Of a stretch of DNA of 64,000 nt, positions 26,878 to 35,670 are shown piece by piece; position 1 is the first letter of the stretch, and each line of letters opens with the position of its first letter. The notes under the pieces are model-generated. The model saw only the letters and a list, made by a program, of their open reading frames with translations, was not told the origin of the DNA and did not search any database. This DNA comes from Streptosporangium carneum (GTDB taxonomy: Bacteria; Actinomycetota; Actinomycetes; Streptosporangiales; Streptosporangiaceae), in the NCBI RefSeq assembly GCF_027922005.1, contig NZ_BSEV01000001.1, forward strand, positions 893,638-957,637, read 5' to 3'. Both the position numbers and the translations under genes were made by a program.

Positions 26878-28067
26878 ACGAAGCCGAAAGCGGCCCCGTA
26901 ACGCTTTCCGTGAACCGTCAGAACACCTTCGAGCCGCCCCAGGAGCTGACGCGCTGGCGGCACGAAGCGCCGATCCGTCGCATGACCTACGCCGACGGGC
27001 ATCTCGGCTGGCTGGTGACGAGTCACTCCGCCGTCCGCTCGGTCCTGGCCGACAACCGCTTCAGCACCCGCCCGGACCTTCAGCACCCCGCTCTGCCGTA
27101 CCTGATCCGGCAGCGGCAGCTGCCGCTGCCCGCGGGCTTCTTCCTGCGCATGGACCCGCCCGACCACACGCGCTACCGGAGGCTGCTGACCGGACAGTTC
27201 ACCGTCCGCCGCATGAAGCAGCTCGAACCCGGGATCGAGAAGATCGTCGCCGAACGGCTGGACGAGATGGAGCGCCGGGGGCCGTCCCTGGACCTCGTGG
27301 AGTCGTTCGCGTTGCCGATCCCCTCCCTGGTGATCTGCGAGCTGCTCGGCGTCCCCTACGCCGATCACGACCGGTTCCAGGGAGACTCGGCGGTGATCGT
27401 CAGTCGTGAGGAGACGATGGAGCGCAAGCAGGCCGCGGTCGCCGACCTGCTCGCCTACCTTCACGACCTGGTGCGCCGCAAGCGCGCCGAACCGGCCGAC
27501 GACCTGCTCAGCGGCCTGGCGGAGGGCGGAGAGCTGACGGACGAGGAGCTCACGGGGGTCGCGTTGCTCCTGCTCGTCGCGGGACACGAGACGACGGCGA
27601 ACATGATCGCGCTGGGCGTCTTCGCGCTGCTGTCCAACCCCCCGCAGCTGGCAGCGCTGCGTGACGACCCCTCCCTGGCGGCGAGCACCGTCGAGGAGCT
27701 GCTGCGTTACCTCAGCATCGTCGACTTCACGGTCAGGGCCGCGCTGGAGGACGTGGAGCTGGAAGGGCAGACGATCAGAGCGGGCGAGACCGTGACGGTC
27801 TCGATCCCCGCCGCCAACCACGACCCCGAGCGGTTCGACGGGCCGGGGGCCCTCGACGTCACCCGGAACGCCACCGGCCACCTGTCCTTCGGGCACGGCA
27901 TCCACCAGTGCCTCGGTCAGCAGCTCGCCCGCAACGAGATGCGCCTGGCCATCCCCGCCCTGCTGGAACGCCTGCCGGGGCTGCGCCTCGCCGTGCCTCC
28001 CGAGGAGGTCCCGATGCGCTCGGACATGGCCATCTACGGCGTGCACCGGCTGCCGGTCACCTGGTAG
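26874..28067 (+). CDS. Cytochrome P450 monooxygenase
   Basis: The 397-residue soluble bacterial P450 has the I-helix LLLVAGHETTANM (oxygen-binding AGxET), the K-helix ExxR as EELLR, the RFDGPGALDVTRN segment, and the heme loop LSFGHGIHQCLGQQLAR, whose Cys is the axial ligand. The start is GTG at 26874 with AGAGGAG seven bases upstream; the frame is open to 26685 but without a site. No ferredoxin or reductase gene adjoins it, so electrons must come from elsewhere. The substrate is unknown. It looks like a CYP107/CYP105-type protein. Confidence 0.9.
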   Translation: MNEAESGPVTLSVNRQNTFEPPQELTRWRHEAPIRRMTYADGHLGWLVTSHSAVRSVLADNRFSTRPDLQHPALPYLIRQRQLPLPAGFFLRMDPPDHTRYRRLLTGQFTVRRMKQLEPGIEKIVAERLDEMERRGPSLDLVESFALPIPSLVICELLGVPYADHDRFQGDSAVIVSREETMERKQAAVADLLAYLHDLVRRKRAEPADDLLSGLAEGGELTDEELTGVALLLLVAGHETTANMIALGVFALLSNPPQLAALRDDPSLAASTVEELLRYLSIVDFTVRAALEDVELEGQTIRAGETVTVSIPAANHDPERFDGPGALDVTRNATGHLSFGHGIHQCLGQQLARNEMRLAIPALLERLPGLRLAVPPEEVPMRSDMAIYGVHRLPVTW

Positions 28068-28072
28068 GCGAC

Positions 28073-28136
28073 GGGCCTCGCGCGAATCGCGGCGACCGGG
28101 GAGCGTGTCCGCCCCGTCCCGTGCCGCGCGAGGCCC
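28073..28136 (+). terminator. Long-loop inverted repeat after the P450 gene
   Basis: Perfect 12-base arms GGGCCTCGCGCG (28073-28084) and CGCGCGAGGCCC (28125-28136) flank a 40-base segment that can itself pair (CGGGG with CCCCG). It begins six bases after the P450 stop, consistent with a transcription terminator. Confidence 0.55.
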
Positions 28137-28177
28137 GGTCCGCCGCCGGGCCGTCCTCCGACCTCCGATCCCAAAAG

Positions 28178-28196
28178 ATAACCCCATAGGGGGTAT
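28178..28196. promoter_or_regulatory. A/T-flanked inverted repeat upstream of the asparaginase-like gene
   Basis: ATAACCCCATAGGGGGTAT is a near-perfect dyad (seven of nine pairs) in an otherwise GC-rich gap, and ATAAATGAGGA-type AT-rich sequence follows. It resembles copper-responsive CsoR sites (ATACCC...GGGTAT), but no copper gene is nearby. It lies about 170 bases before the gene. Confidence 0.35.
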
Positions 28197-28361
28197 TCAT
28201 GGGTTATAAATGAGGACGGCCGTCGAGCAGCACGTTCGCACCGTTCGTGAGCCGTCGCCGGCCCCGCCAGGCCCGATCCTCGGGCTGGGCGGAGCACGAG
28301 CCGTTCGCGCCGGATCGCGGCCGTCAGGGGCGGGATCCGCTGCGGTCGCCGAAAGGATCAC

Positions 28362-29336
28362 GTGGTGAAGCGCGTACTGCTGCTGGCGACCGGCGACGTC
28401 ATCGCCTACTCCAGCCGCCCAGGCCGTTCGGGAATCGCCACGGGCGCGCGTCTGCTGGAGACCGTTCCCCCGGACGCCCTGGCGGCCGAGGTGGTGGTCG
28501 AGGACGTGCTGGCCGAGCCCAGCTGGGACACCTCGCCCTCGACCATGCTGCTGCTGGCCCGCAGGGCTCGCGCGGCCATCCTGGACCAGGGGTTCGACGG
28601 TGTCGTGATCACTCACGGCACCGACACCATGGAGGAGACCGCCTTCCTCGTCGACCTGCTCGCGGGCAGGGCCGCGCGGCAGGGCGCGATCGTCCTGACC
28701 GGCGCGATGCGTCCGCTGGACGACCTGTCCGCCGACGGACCGCGAAACCTGGCCTCGTCCCTCCGTGCCGCCGCCGACCCCGCGCTGCGCGGAGCGGGGG
28801 TCGTCGTGTGCGTCAACGACGAACTGCACGCGGCCCGGTGGGCCACCGTGGTCGACGCCGCGAACGTGTCGGCGTTCTCCTCGGCCCCCCATCCCGTGCT
28901 GGGGCGCGTGATCGACGGACGGGTGGAGCTGTCGGCCACCCCGCCGGGCAGGCCGCCCACGGTGGCGGGAGACCCCGAGTCGGACGTCGCCCTGATCAAG
29001 ACCTACCCGGGCATGGACTCCGCGCTGCTCACCGCCGCCGTGGACGCGGGCGCCCGGGGCGTCGTGCTTGAGGGGACCGGGATGGCCAACGTGCCGGTCA
29101 GCCTGTTCACGACGATCATCGAGCTGACCGAGTGGGGGATCCCGGTCGTCGTCGCCTCCCGCAGCCGCACCGGCCCCGTCTCCCTGGAGGATCTGCCCTT
29201 CGGAATGGGTCTCGCCGCCAAGATGGGGGCGATCGGAGCACGCGGCCTCGCCCCCGCGAAGGCGCGCGTGGCCCTGATGGTCGCCCTCGGGACGGGCGGG
29301 GTCGAGGCCGTCCGCGACTGGTTCGCCAGACTCTGA
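28362..29336 (+). CDS. L-asparaginase-family protein with altered first active-site threonine
   Basis: The 324-residue asparaginase/glutaminase-fold protein has the second active-site motif intact: VVITHGTDTMEETAFLVDL, with the Thr-Asp pair. The Lys-region equivalent LTGAMRPLDDLSADGPRNL is also present. The first motif, normally TGGTIA with the nucleophilic Thr, reads LATGDVIAYSS, with Val at that position. It may therefore be inactive or use another residue. The start is GTG at 28362 after GAAAGGATCAC. No signal peptide is visible, so it is cytoplasmic. Confidence 0.82.
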   Translation: MVKRVLLLATGDVIAYSSRPGRSGIATGARLLETVPPDALAAEVVVEDVLAEPSWDTSPSTMLLLARRARAAILDQGFDGVVITHGTDTMEETAFLVDLLAGRAARQGAIVLTGAMRPLDDLSADGPRNLASSLRAAADPALRGAGVVVCVNDELHAARWATVVDAANVSAFSSAPHPVLGRVIDGRVELSATPPGRPPTVAGDPESDVALIKTYPGMDSALLTAAVDAGARGVVLEGTGMANVPVSLFTTIIELTEWGIPVVVASRSRTGPVSLEDLPFGMGLAAKMGAIGARGLAPAKARVALMVALGTGGVEAVRDWFARL

Positions 29337-29345
29337 TCCGGGTCT

Positions 29346-29370
29346 CCGGGACCCGAAGCCGAGGTCCCGG
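29346..29370. terminator. Bidirectional hairpin between convergent genes
   Basis: The arms CCGGGACC and GGTCCCGG around a nine-base loop sit in the 63-base gap between the stops of the convergent asparaginase-like and DUF3140 genes. They can serve both strands. Confidence 0.5.
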
Positions 29371-29399
29371 TTCCCGACGCCGGCCTCTCCGCGGCGCCT

Positions 29400-29729
29400 C
29401 TACTTGAGGGGGTCGTGACCCCAGTTCATCAGGGAGTGTCTCCAGCGGGTCTCCCTGACGTCGCCTGAAGGGCGCTGTGCGAGGTGGCGGTGGACGTAGC
29501 CGGTCACCTTCCGCATGTGAGCGTAGTCGTCGTCGGACAGGTCGCCCTTGCGCTTGCGCAGGATCTCCGTGATTCGGCGGCCCGACTCATGGCCCGTCGA
29601 CTCGTCGCCTCCCGACCTGTCCCCGACGGCCTTCGACTCGTCCGTGCCCAGCCAGTGCTCCAGCTCCCCGGCTGTCATGTTGACCGCCTCGTCGAAGTCC
29701 GCGGCGACCTGTCGCCTGTCCTCGGTCAT
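29400..29729 (-). CDS. DUF3140 family small protein
   Basis: The 109-residue hydrophilic protein matches the DUF3140 pattern: DFDEAVNMTAGELEHWLGTDES near the N-terminus, then GRRITEILRKRKGDLSDDDYAHMRKVTGYVHRHLAQRP and an end at SLMNWGHDP. The family is common in actinobacteria and suspected to bind DNA, but has no established function. The start ATG at 29729 lies behind GGAGGAGGAGTGTGAC, a clear ribosome site that overrules the longer open frame. Confidence 0.82.
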   Translation of the reverse strand: MTEDRRQVAADFDEAVNMTAGELEHWLGTDESKAVGDRSGGDESTGHESGRRITEILRKRKGDLSDDDYAHMRKVTGYVHRHLAQRPSGDVRETRWRHSLMNWGHDPLK

Positions 29730-29973
29730 GTCACACTCCTCCTCCGTGGTGCGGAGGCTCCCGGCGGCGTCGCGCACACGTCCTCGTCTACCCGGTCGGA
29801 CCTGCGCCTCAGGGCCGGCGCGGCTCACTTGACCCCAACCTTCCCCAGAAAGGGGGAGACACGTACGTGAAAGGGGGAGGCGCGTGCGTCGTCACACCCG
29901 CGAGCTTGACGTGAACAAAGGTTCAAGTTCCAGGCTGGTCCCAGGAAGTCGTCGACGACGAAGGAGACCCCTG

Positions 29974-30822
29974 ATGATCCTGGTCACCGGAGCGACCGGC
30001 AAGGTCGGCCGAAGCCTCGTGTCCCAGCTGAACGACGCGGGTGTCGCCGTGCGCGCGCTGGCTCGCACCCCGGAAACCGCCGACCTGCCGGACGGCGTCG
30101 AGGTCGCACAGGGCGACCTGTCGACGCCGGACACGCTGGACAAGGCCCTGGACGGAGTCGACTCCGTCTTCCTCGTCTGGCCCGGCCTTCCTGCCGAGTT
30201 CGCGCCCCCCGTTCTGGACGTGGTCGGCGGGCACGCCCGCCGACTCGTCTACCTCTCCTCCCACGGGGTGCCCGACGACGACGTCGAGCGGGAAACCGAT
30301 CCGATCACCGGGTTCCACACCGCCGTCGAGCGCGCGGTCCAGCGGACCGGGCTGGAGTGGACCTTCCTGCGGGCGGGCGGGTTCGCGTCCAACACCCTGG
30401 GCTGGGCGGCGCAGATCCGCGCGGACGGCGTCGTGCGGTGGCCGTACGGCGAGGCGGGCAGGTCGCTGATCCATGAACAGGACATCGCGGCGGTCGCGGT
30501 CCGCGCGCTCACCGACGACGGGCACGCCGGGGCGAAGCACCATCTGACCGGCCCCCAGACGTTGACCCAGGTCGAGCAGGTGCGCGTCATCGGCGAAGTG
30601 ATCGGCAGGCCGCTGCGGTGGGAGGAGGTCGCGCCGGAGGCCGCGAGGGAGCGGATGCTCGCCGAGGGATGGCCCCCGGCGTTCGTCGACGGCGCGCTCG
30701 ACGCCTGGGCCGGGATGGTGACGCGGCCCGAAGCGGTCTCACCGGCGGTCGAGGAGATCACCGGGGCGCCCGCGCGCACCTTCCGCGAGTGGGTGACCGA
30801 CCACGCGGCCTCCTTCCGCTGA
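29974..30822 (+). CDS. NmrA-like NAD(P)-binding oxidoreductase
   Basis: The 282-residue atypical short-chain dehydrogenase opens MILVTGATGKVGRSLV, the GxxGxxG dinucleotide-binding loop. VYLSSHGVPDDDVE and WTFLRAGGFASNTLGWA follow, typical of the NmrA/QOR2-like group, which reduces quinones or senses NADP. There is no YxxxK catalytic pair in the usual place. The start at 29974 follows AAGGAGACCCCTG. The divergent neighbour is DUF3140. Confidence 0.85.
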   Translation: MILVTGATGKVGRSLVSQLNDAGVAVRALARTPETADLPDGVEVAQGDLSTPDTLDKALDGVDSVFLVWPGLPAEFAPPVLDVVGGHARRLVYLSSHGVPDDDVERETDPITGFHTAVERAVQRTGLEWTFLRAGGFASNTLGWAAQIRADGVVRWPYGEAGRSLIHEQDIAAVAVRALTDDGHAGAKHHLTGPQTLTQVEQVRVIGEVIGRPLRWEEVAPEAARERMLAEGWPPAFVDGALDAWAGMVTRPEAVSPAVEEITGAPARTFREWVTDHAASFR

Positions 30823-30902
30823 GCACCGCCGTACCCGCCCGAGCCCTCGAGCCTTTGAGCTCCTGGGACCCCGAGTCCTTCGGACTCCGGCAGCCCCGAG
30901 TC

Positions 30903-30982
30903 CCCGAGCCTCTGAGACCCCGAGTTCCTGGGAGCCCGAGTTCCCGAGCCTCTGAGACCCCGAGCTCCTGGGAGCCCGAGTT
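30903..30982. repeat. Two 40-base direct repeats
   Basis: A unit beginning cccgagcctctgagacc recurs with a period of exactly 40 bases and one base difference. Shorter CCCGAG-type echoes lie on both sides (about 30840-31000). It fills the gap between the convergent NmrA-like and BrkB genes. Besides this repeat nothing was seen in 30823-31043. Confidence 0.75.
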
Positions 30983-31043
30983 CCCGAGTCCTGGGCTCGG
31001 ACGGCGGGTGCTGAGGCCCAGGACGGGGCTCGGGAACGCCGGG

Positions 31044-32132
31044 TCACTGCTCGTCGTCCAGCTTGCGCGTGTCGCGAGGCTCGACGTAGGGCTCCTCGTC
31101 CGCAGGCTGTCCCGCCTTCATCGCGCGTTCGCGGGCGAGTTCGGCGTCGAACTCCAGCCCGAGCAGCACGGCGATGTTGGAGATCCACAGCCAGATCAGG
31201 AAGACGACGACGCTCGCCAGCGCCGCGTAGGTCTTGCTGTAGGAGCTGAAGTTGGTCACGTAGAACCCGAACGCGGCCGACGCGACGATCCACAGGACGA
31301 CGGCCAGGAGGCTGCCGGGGGTCAGCCAGCGGAACCCGGGCTGCTCGACGTTGGGCGCGGCCCAGTACAGCAGGGCCAGGACCAGCGCCACCATGAGCAC
31401 CAGGATCGGCCATTTGACGACGCTCCAGACGGCGACGGCGGTCTGGCCCACCCCCAGAAGCCTCCCCGCCCGCTCGGCCAGGTCTCCGGTGAACACGACG
31501 GCGACCGCGCCGACCGCCATCATGACGATCAGCAGGGCGGTGATGGCCACGCGCAGCGGCAGCGTCTTCCAGATGGGCCTGCCTTCCCGCATCTCGTACA
31601 CGACGTTGCCGACCCGCATGAAGGCCCCCACGTAACCGGAGGCCGACCAGAGCGCGACGACGATGCCCAGGACGGCGGCGAACCCGGCGGCTCCCTGACT
31701 GCCCTGGAGCGCCTGGACGACGGTGTTGAGGGTCTGGCGGGCCGGTCCCGGCGCCAGCGCGCTCAGGTTGTCGATGAGCGTCTGGGTGGCCGAGGCGCCG
31801 AACAGGCCGAGCAGCGAGATCACGGCCAGCAGGGCCGGAAAGATCGACAGCACCGCGTAGTAGGTGAGGGCGGCGGCCCAGTCGCTGAGGTTGTCCCCCT
31901 GGAACTCCTTGACCGTCCGCTTGAGCACCCTCCACCACGACCGCTTCGGCAGGTCGGTCGGGCTGTCGGGGGCGTTCGCGTCCTCCGGGGGCCGGTCGTG
32001 CTCTTTCGCCGGGGAAGGGGCCTTGTCGTGACCCCGTTCTCTCAGCCGGTGGCGGACGTCCTCGGAGTCCGCTTCCCCCGCCGGACGCCGGGTGTCGCGC
32101 TGCGATATGTGTCGAGTGTCGTGACGTGACAT
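31044..32132 (-). CDS. YihY/BrkB family inner-membrane protein
   Basis: The 362-residue protein has a charged, histidine-rich N-terminal tail of about 65 residues and then six TM helices. The family signature DWAAALTYYAVLSIFPALLAV is in TM1, with GSLLAVVLWIVASAAFGFYV and the YSKTYAALASVVVFLIWLWISN end further on. The function of the family is unsettled; older names such as ribonuclease BN are misannotations. The start is ATG 32132; an in-frame ATG at 32144 is also possible. Confidence 0.88.
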   Translation of the reverse strand: MSRHDTRHISQRDTRRPAGEADSEDVRHRLRERGHDKAPSPAKEHDRPPEDANAPDSPTDLPKRSWWRVLKRTVKEFQGDNLSDWAAALTYYAVLSIFPALLAVISLLGLFGASATQTLIDNLSALAPGPARQTLNTVVQALQGSQGAAGFAAVLGIVVALWSASGYVGAFMRVGNVVYEMREGRPIWKTLPLRVAITALLIVMMAVGAVAVVFTGDLAERAGRLLGVGQTAVAVWSVVKWPILVLMVALVLALLYWAAPNVEQPGFRWLTPGSLLAVVLWIVASAAFGFYVTNFSSYSKTYAALASVVVFLIWLWISNIAVLLGLEFDAELARERAMKAGQPADEEPYVEPRDTRKLDDEQ

Positions 32133-32153
32133 GTGATGCACCACTTCGAGCGG

Positions 32154-32186
32154 GCCACCGCCGCCCCCGGCGGAGGCGGCGGTGGC
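32154..32186 (-). terminator. GC-rich hairpin after the DUF3618 gene
   Basis: Perfect 12-base arms GCCACCGCCGCC and GGCGGCGGTGGC around a nine-base loop lie directly beyond the stop of the minus-strand DUF3618 gene. They probably end the three-gene transcript 34032-32205. Confidence 0.6.
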
Positions 32187-32204
32187 GGTGGCGTTGTCGG
32201 ACTG

Positions 32205-32879
32205 TCAGGAGCCGAAGGTGGAACGGCCCTGGTCGGTCACCTGCTGGGCCTGGTCGCGAGCCTGCTGCCCGGTGTTCCTCGCCGCCTCGGTCGCGGTCTC
32301 CTTGACGTGCTGGGCGGCGTCCTGGGCGAAGCCCCTGGCCTCCTGGCCCAGCTGCTGGGCCGACTCCTGAACCGCTTCCCTGATCGGCTCGATCACGTCG
32401 CCGGCCTGCTCCTTGAGCTGGGTGGCGGCCCGTTCCTCGGTCTCGGTGCCGGGAATGAGGGTGGCCGCCAGCAGTCCGGCGCCGAAGGCGATCAGCCCGG
32501 CCGCCAGCGGGTTGCCCTGCGTGCTGCGCATCGCCTGTTCCGGAGCCTCCTTGACGATTCCCACTGCCTGCTGCGTTCCATGCCTGACGGCGTCGGTCGC
32601 CTCGAGCGCGGTGTCGCGGACCGTGCCCGCCGCGCTCGCGGCGGTGTCCCGCACGCCTCCCGCCACCTGTCCGGCCTGGTGCTTCGCGTGGTGGGCGGCG
32701 TGGCTCGGCGTGCCCATCACCCGCTCGCGCACCGAACGCACCGTCTGGCGTACCCGGTTGGTACGGCGCTGCACGATCCGTGACGGACTGGTCCGGTCGG
32801 CCAGCCGGTCGACGTCGTAGGCCAGCTCCGCCCGGGTGGCGGCGATCTCGTTCCTTATTTCCTCAGGTCCCGCGCCCAT
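32205..32879 (-). CDS. DUF3618 domain protein with amphipathic repeat region
   Basis: The 224-residue protein begins with the DUF3618 motif EEIRNEIAATRAELAYDVDRLADRTSPSRI. One hydrophobic helix follows near residue 130 (PLAAGLIAFGAGLLAATLIPG). The rest is long Ala/Gln/Lys/Glu-rich amphipathic helix with 11-mer-like periodicity, as in LEA-like stress proteins. The start at 32879 (MGAGPEE) overlaps the upstream gene by 25 bases. The DUF3618, holin-like and helical membrane genes form a recurrent actinobacterial set whose role is unknown; membrane protection under stress is a common suggestion. Confidence 0.8.
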   Translation of the reverse strand: MGAGPEEIRNEIAATRAELAYDVDRLADRTSPSRIVQRRTNRVRQTVRSVRERVMGTPSHAAHHAKHQAGQVAGGVRDTAASAAGTVRDTALEATDAVRHGTQQAVGIVKEAPEQAMRSTQGNPLAAGLIAFGAGLLAATLIPGTETEERAATQLKEQAGDVIEPIREAVQESAQQLGQEARGFAQDAAQHVKETATEAARNTGQQARDQAQQVTDQGRSTFGS

Positions 32880-33256
32880 CGCGCATCCTCCTTGAGCGTT
32901 TCGACGGTCTGCTCCGGCATCGGTGACACCTGCTTCATCCGGGTGCGGCCGGTCGTGAACAGCACCCCGGCGATCGCGGCCCATATGACCGCGACGACGA
33001 GCGCGGCCCAGCCCAGGCCCATCACCTCGCCCAGGCCGAACATCACCGCCAGCGTCACGAACAGGGCCACCATGTGGCCGGCGACCCCGGCGCCGCCGAG
33101 CATCCCGGCGGCCTTGCCCGCCTTGGTCGCCTCCTGGCGGATCTCGACCTTGGCGAGCTCCAGCTCCTGCCGGAACAGCTTCGACAGGTCCTCGCCGATC
33201 TCACCGACCAGCTCCCCCAGCGACGGCTCGTGCGGCGCGGGGCTGGGATAGCTCAT
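32855..33256 (-). CDS. Phage holin superfamily III-like (DUF1469) membrane protein
   Basis: The 133-residue protein has an N-terminal amphipathic segment PSLGELVGEIGEDLSKLFRQELELAKVEIRQEATKAG, diagnostic of the actinobacterial holin-like DUF1469 family. Two TM helices (GAGVAGHMVALFVTLAVMFG and WAALVVAVIWAAIAGVLF) and a short tail follow. Despite the name there is no phage context. It overlaps both neighbours: four bases with 33253-34032 and 25 bases with the DUF3618 gene. Confidence 0.82.
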   Translation of the reverse strand: MSYPSPAPHEPSLGELVGEIGEDLSKLFRQELELAKVEIRQEATKAGKAAGMLGGAGVAGHMVALFVTLAVMFGLGEVMGLGWAALVVAVIWAAIAGVLFTTGRTRMKQVSPMPEQTVETLKEDARWARDLRK

Positions 33257-34032
33257 CGCCGTTCACCTCCCCAGCCCCCGGTCGCGGGCGGCTCCTCGAC
33301 CGGCGGGTACGACGAGGCGGGCCGGGTGCCGGTTCCGAGGGACGCCAGCGGGTCCGCGACGCCGCTGTAGCCCTGTCCGGTGCTCGAGGAGGACCCTCCG
33401 ACGCCCGTTCCCGGGTAGGAACCGGGGCCTGTGGGGTCCGGGTAGGTCTGTCCGGTGGAGTAGGGCTGCCCCGTGCCCGTCGTGGTGGGGTACGCCTGCC
33501 CGGTGCCGGAGGAGCTGTCGGGGTATGTCTGCCCGGTGCCGGAGGAGCTCTGCGTCGCGCCGGTGGTCGCCTTGGCGATCCGCCCGGCCAGGAAGCCTGC
33601 GGCCGCGGCCGCCGCGAGGAACACCCCGGGACGGCGGCGGGCGAAGGTCTGAACCTCCTGCACCACTCCTGCCAGCCCGTGCCGCTCCAGATAGTCGGCC
33701 GCCTGGTGTCCCCTGTTCGCGACCTGCTGGACCACTCCGTTGACCGGGGAGTCGGGTTTGGCCGCCTCACTCATCGAGTTCAGCTCGTCGGCCCACTGGC
33801 GGATGCCCTGCGCGGCGCGCCTGCTCTGCTCCCGCGCCTGCTCGCCCGCGCGCTCGCGCAGTTGCCCGACCGCCTGGCGTGCCTGCTCCCTGGCCTCGGC
33901 CGCCACTGCCTGCGCCTGATCTTTGGCGGTTTCCGCCACCTCTCCGACCGCGGCCTTTCCCTGCTGCGCGGTCGCCTGTAGTCCCCCGCTCTGCCCCGCG
34001 CCCCGGTCAGGGCCGGTGGGATACTCACTCAT
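33253..34032 (-). CDS. Helical membrane-anchored protein with Gly-Gln-Tyr repeats
   Basis: The 259-residue protein has a long amphipathic helix with Ala/Glu/Gln/Arg (residues 15-80: VAETAKDQAQAVAAEAREQARQ). A single TM (PGVFLAAAAAAGFLAGRIA, near 135) follows, then a low-complexity tail of about ten STGTGQ(T/A/P)Y-type repeats. The start ATG at 34032 is preferred to the in-frame ATG at 34044. It is the first gene of the three-gene unit with the holin-like and DUF3618 genes. No enzymatic motif is visible. Confidence 0.7.
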   Translation of the reverse strand: MSEYPTGPDRGAGQSGGLQATAQQGKAAVGEVAETAKDQAQAVAAEAREQARQAVGQLRERAGEQAREQSRRAAQGIRQWADELNSMSEAAKPDSPVNGVVQQVANRGHQAADYLERHGLAGVVQEVQTFARRRPGVFLAAAAAAGFLAGRIAKATTGATQSSSGTGQTYPDSSSGTGQAYPTTTGTGQPYSTGQTYPDPTGPGSYPGTGVGGSSSSTGQGYSGVADPLASLGTGTRPASSYPPVEEPPATGGWGGERR

Positions 34033-34611
34033 CGATGCCTCCAAAGATTGCGCATCTGGATTGCCCCAGCGCTACCCCTGCGCCTTGTTTCCACGCGTAA
34101 ATCCGCCAAAAAGGCAACAAAAGGCCTCAAAAATGGGCGCTAACCACGGGATTCCTTGATCTTTTCGTCAGGGGGTCCCGGCCTTCACGCCTGCCGCGTC
34201 CGCCCTGCCCGTGCGCCCGTGTCCCGTCCGCGACCGCCGTGGTTCCGCTGTTCCCGCTGCGCCCTCGCGGGTTTCGCCGCCTGGCAGGGGGTGAACGGAC
34301 GTGGTGTCGAAGGGGGCGTCATGAATGACCGATAGGACTGCCCCCGAGGTGATGAGGAAAACGATGTCGTGGATCTTTTGCCGCGACAGCACGCGCTGAT
34401 CCGGGGTCTTTCGATGAAGTCGAGAAAGCGCCCGCCGGTGAGCGCGCCGAGCCGTTCCAGCGGCCGGTGCGGCTGCCGGCCGTGCACGAGACGGTTGAGA
34501 GGGGAACCCCGACCCGGCGACGCTCACATCGGCCGTCGTGCGCCTGGACGGACCGCTGAAGACGAGAAAACTTAGATGTGACCTGAAATGTCGGCGTCCT
34601 ATGGTGCCGGT
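34033..34611. other. Gene-poor gap between divergent genes
   Basis: This 579-base stretch separates the helical membrane gene and the EamA gene, which are divergent. A minus-strand reading around 34320-34390 has locally coding-like composition (QKIHDIVFLITSGAVLSV), but no start with a ribosome site and no recognisable family. The EamA promoter must lie in its right part. No repeat or RNA was recognised. Confidence 0.4.
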
Positions 34612-35598
34612 ATGGAACAGACCACCACGACAGACGGCCACGTGGACCGCAGGGCGTTGGCGGCGGTGGGCGTCACCGTGCTGCTGTGGGCCTCGGCCTT
34701 CGTGGCCATCCGGAGCGCCGCCCAGTACTTCAGCCCCGGAGCCCTGGCCCTGGGCCGCCTGCTCGCGGGCTCGGCGGTCCTCGGGGTCATCTGGCTGGCA
34801 CGGCGCGAGGGCCTGCCGCCCCGTGCCGCGTGGCCCGGCATCCTGGGATCGGGAGTCCTGTGGTTCGGCCTCTACATGGTCGCCCTCAACTGGGGCGAGC
34901 ACGAGGTGGACGCGGGCACCGCGGCCATGCTCGTCACCATCGGCCCCGTGCTGATCGCGCTTCTCGGCGGCTGGCTGCTCAAAGAGGGTTTTCCGCCCCG
35001 CCTGATGATCGGGATGGCGGTCTCGTTCGCCGGGGCCGTCGTGGTGGGGATCTCCATGGCGGACGGCGGCGGCGCGTCGGCGTCGGACGGCGGAGGCACG
35101 TCCGTCCTCGGAGTCCTGCTCTGCCTGCTCGCGGCCGTGACGTACGCCGCGGGTGTGGTCTGCCAGAAACCCGCCCTGCGGCACGGTTCCGCCCTGCAGG
35201 TCACCACCTTCGGCTGTTTCGTCGGTACGGCGGCCTGCCTGCCGTTCGCGGGACAGCTGGTCTCGCAGGTCGCCGCCGCCCCGTTGCCCGCGACGCTGAA
35301 CGTCGTCTACCTGGGCGTCTTCCCGACAGCCCTGGCGTTCACCACCTGGGCCTACGCGCTGGCCCGCACCACCGCGGGCAAGATGGGCGCCACGAGCTAT
35401 GTCGTCCCCGCCCTGGTGGTCCTGATGTCATGGGTCGTCCTGAGCGAGGTACCCGCCTGGCTGACCCTCGCCGGCGGCCTGCTGTGTCTCGTGGGTGTGG
35501 CCGTCTCGCGGGGAGGGGGACGGCGAGCCCCCAAGGGGGCCGCCCCGGCCTCTGACACGGTGGTCCCGCCCTCTTCGGAGAGCACGCGTCCCCGGTAA
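34612..35598 (+). CDS. EamA/DMT-superfamily transporter
   Basis: The 328-residue protein has ten predicted TM helices in two EamA halves. The first half starts VGVTVLLWASAFVAIRSAAQYFSPG. The second starts LGVLLCLLAAVTYAAGVVCQK and ends TSYVVPALVVLMSWVVLSEVP, the typical final motif. It probably exports a small metabolite or amino acid; the substrate is unknown. The start at 34612 (MEQTTTTDG) is chosen because the hydrophobic first helix follows after a short polar head. The FchA-FolD pair starts 72 bases downstream in the same direction. Confidence 0.88.
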   Translation: MEQTTTTDGHVDRRALAAVGVTVLLWASAFVAIRSAAQYFSPGALALGRLLAGSAVLGVIWLARREGLPPRAAWPGILGSGVLWFGLYMVALNWGEHEVDAGTAAMLVTIGPVLIALLGGWLLKEGFPPRLMIGMAVSFAGAVVVGISMADGGGASASDGGGTSVLGVLLCLLAAVTYAAGVVCQKPALRHGSALQVTTFGCFVGTAACLPFAGQLVSQVAAAPLPATLNVVYLGVFPTALAFTTWAYALARTTAGKMGATSYVVPALVVLMSWVVLSEVPAWLTLAGGLLCLVGVAVSRGGGRRAPKGAAPASDTVVPPSSESTRPR

Positions 35599-35670
35599 CG
35601 TGAGATCCACTACGTGATCCACGAGGGATGGCGGCCGTTCCGCTCCCTCGGGCGACTCGGGGGGACGCGG

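Noticed and set aside
32855-33256. Holin-like gene as sign of a prophage
   Set aside because: The family is a common chromosomal actinobacterial membrane protein and no phage structural, integrase or lysis gene is nearby.
34168-35184. Minus-strand open frame through the EamA gene into the upstream gap
   Set aside because: Mostly antisense to EamA; the remaining part has no start signal and no recognisable family.
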